A stretch of 5,622 bases of DNA, taken from contig NZ_BAIO01000131.1 in the NCBI RefSeq assembly GCF_000613305.1, positions 1-5,622 of the forward strand. The letters are read 5' to 3'. This document shows, in pieces, positions 5,097 to 5,622 of the stretch. Below the pieces are notes generated by a model. It saw nothing but the letters and a program-made list of their open reading frames with translations. It was not told the origin of the DNA and ran no database searches. The stretch comes from Komagataeibacter kakiaceti JCM 25156 (GTDB lineage: Bacteria > Pseudomonadota > Alphaproteobacteria > Acetobacterales > Acetobacteraceae). Numbering within the stretch: the stretch's first letter is position 1; every line of letters begins with the position of its first letter. The position numbers were made by a program, and so were the translations under genes.

Positions 5097-5622
5097 ATGT
5101 TACCTGCCGCCCTGCGTCCCGACGGGACGCTCCAGCTCGTTATCTTTGACTGTGATGGTGTCCTGATCGACAGCGAGGGACCGTCATGCCGGATGATCGC
5201 CCGCTCGATGCGCGAATATGGCCGCGAGATCAGTGATGACGAAGCGGTCCGCCGCTTCGCCGGGCACGCGCTGACGGCGCTGAAACATGAGATCGAACAG
5301 GCGGAGGGGATCAGCCTGCCTGCGGACTGGCCCGCGCGGATGCAGCGCAATCTGGTCACGCTCATGCGTAATGAAGCCGAAACCATTGACGGCGCGCCCG
5401 CCATGCTGCGTGGCGTGGCGGAACTGGGCCTGCCCTACCGTATCGGGTCCAATTCCTCCTCATTGGAAATGGAGGCGAAGTTCACCCGCACCGGTCTGGA
5501 TGCGCTGATCGTTCCTTCCTGCATCCATTCCGCGCGGGACATGGGCTGCCCCAAGCCTGACCCGGCGGTCTATCTGGCCGCGGCGCGGGCGCAGGGCGTG
5601 CCGCCCGATGCCTGCATCGTGC
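5097..5622 (+). CDS. HAD-superfamily phosphatase, partial (3' end outside window)
   Basis: A haloacid dehalogenase-type hydrolase of the phosphoglycolate phosphatase / beta-phosphoglucomutase-like group, probably a cytoplasmic Mg-dependent phosphatase for a small sugar phosphate. The 175 residues present show motif I, VIFDCDGVLIDSE (15-27) with nucleophile Asp18 and acid/base Asp20, then a helical cap region (about 28-95), motif II, IGSNSSS (116-122), and motif III, PKPDPAVY (152-159) with Lys153. Motif IV is expected just beyond the window edge. ATG at 5097 lies 3 bases after the hemE stop, which suggests an operon and coupled translation; no strong ribosome binding site is seen. Substrate cannot be told from this fragment, and no link to heme synthesis is evident. 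Confidence 0.9.
   Translation, partial: MLPAALRPDGTLQLVIFDCDGVLIDSEGPSCRMIARSMREYGREISDDEAVRRFAGHALTALKHEIEQAEGISLPADWPARMQRNLVTLMRNEAETIDGAPAMLRGVAELGLPYRIGSNSSSLEMEAKFTRTGLDALIVPSCIHSARDMGCPKPDPAVYLAAARAQGVPPDACIV

Noticed and set aside
1..5622. CRISPR arrays, insertion sequences, toxin-antitoxin or phage-defence genes
   Set aside because: No regularly spaced direct repeats, transposase motifs or defence-type domains were seen on either strand.

Overview
The window looks like chromosomal DNA from a GC-rich alphaproteobacterium. An acetic acid bacterium (Acetobacteraceae, Komagataeibacter/Gluconacetobacter-like) is my best guess. The reasons are the codon use, the alphaproteobacterial pairing of hemE with maf around an origin-like region, and an AT-rich double-hairpin element that I remember as common between Komagataeibacter genes. 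The genus is inference.

Left part (1-2517): the C-terminal part of a MATE-family multidrug exporter on the + strand, broken by two single-base deletions. It runs convergently into rfbD (dTDP-4-dehydrorhamnose reductase, - strand), which is translationally coupled to rfbC (dTDP-4-dehydrorhamnose 3,5-epimerase, - strand). rfbC carries one more single-base deletion. rfbC and rfbD encode the last two steps of dTDP-L-rhamnose synthesis; rfbA and rfbB are not in the window. All three lesions shorten homopolymer runs, so sequencing error is as plausible as true pseudogenes.

Middle (2518-2980): a gene-poor stretch with a composite palindromic repeat at 2696-2771, a tRNA-Ala(GGC) gene on the - strand with encoded CCA, a small hairpin over the tRNA 3' end, and a good sigma-70-type promoter for the tRNA.

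Right part (2981-5622): maf (nucleotide pyrophosphatase, - strand) and hemE (uroporphyrinogen decarboxylase, + strand) are divergent around a 406-base non-coding region. A partial HAD-family phosphatase gene begins 3 bases after hemE. The non-coding region has the marks of a chromosomal replication origin: hemE at its edge, two near-consensus DnaA boxes, and a pyrimidine-rich stretch of about 80 % AT that could be the unwinding element. Apart from the MATE fragment, the genes point away from it on both sides.

The most unusual signal is a dense cluster of the palindrome GTAC. By my count there are 14 copies in 3559-3993 and only 2 in the remaining 5.2 kb. The cluster fills the putative origin, extends into the 5' end of maf where it coincides with rare codons, and includes a perfect 9-bp inverted repeat and a repeated 10-mer. 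It may be a binding-site array for an unrecognised origin-associated protein.
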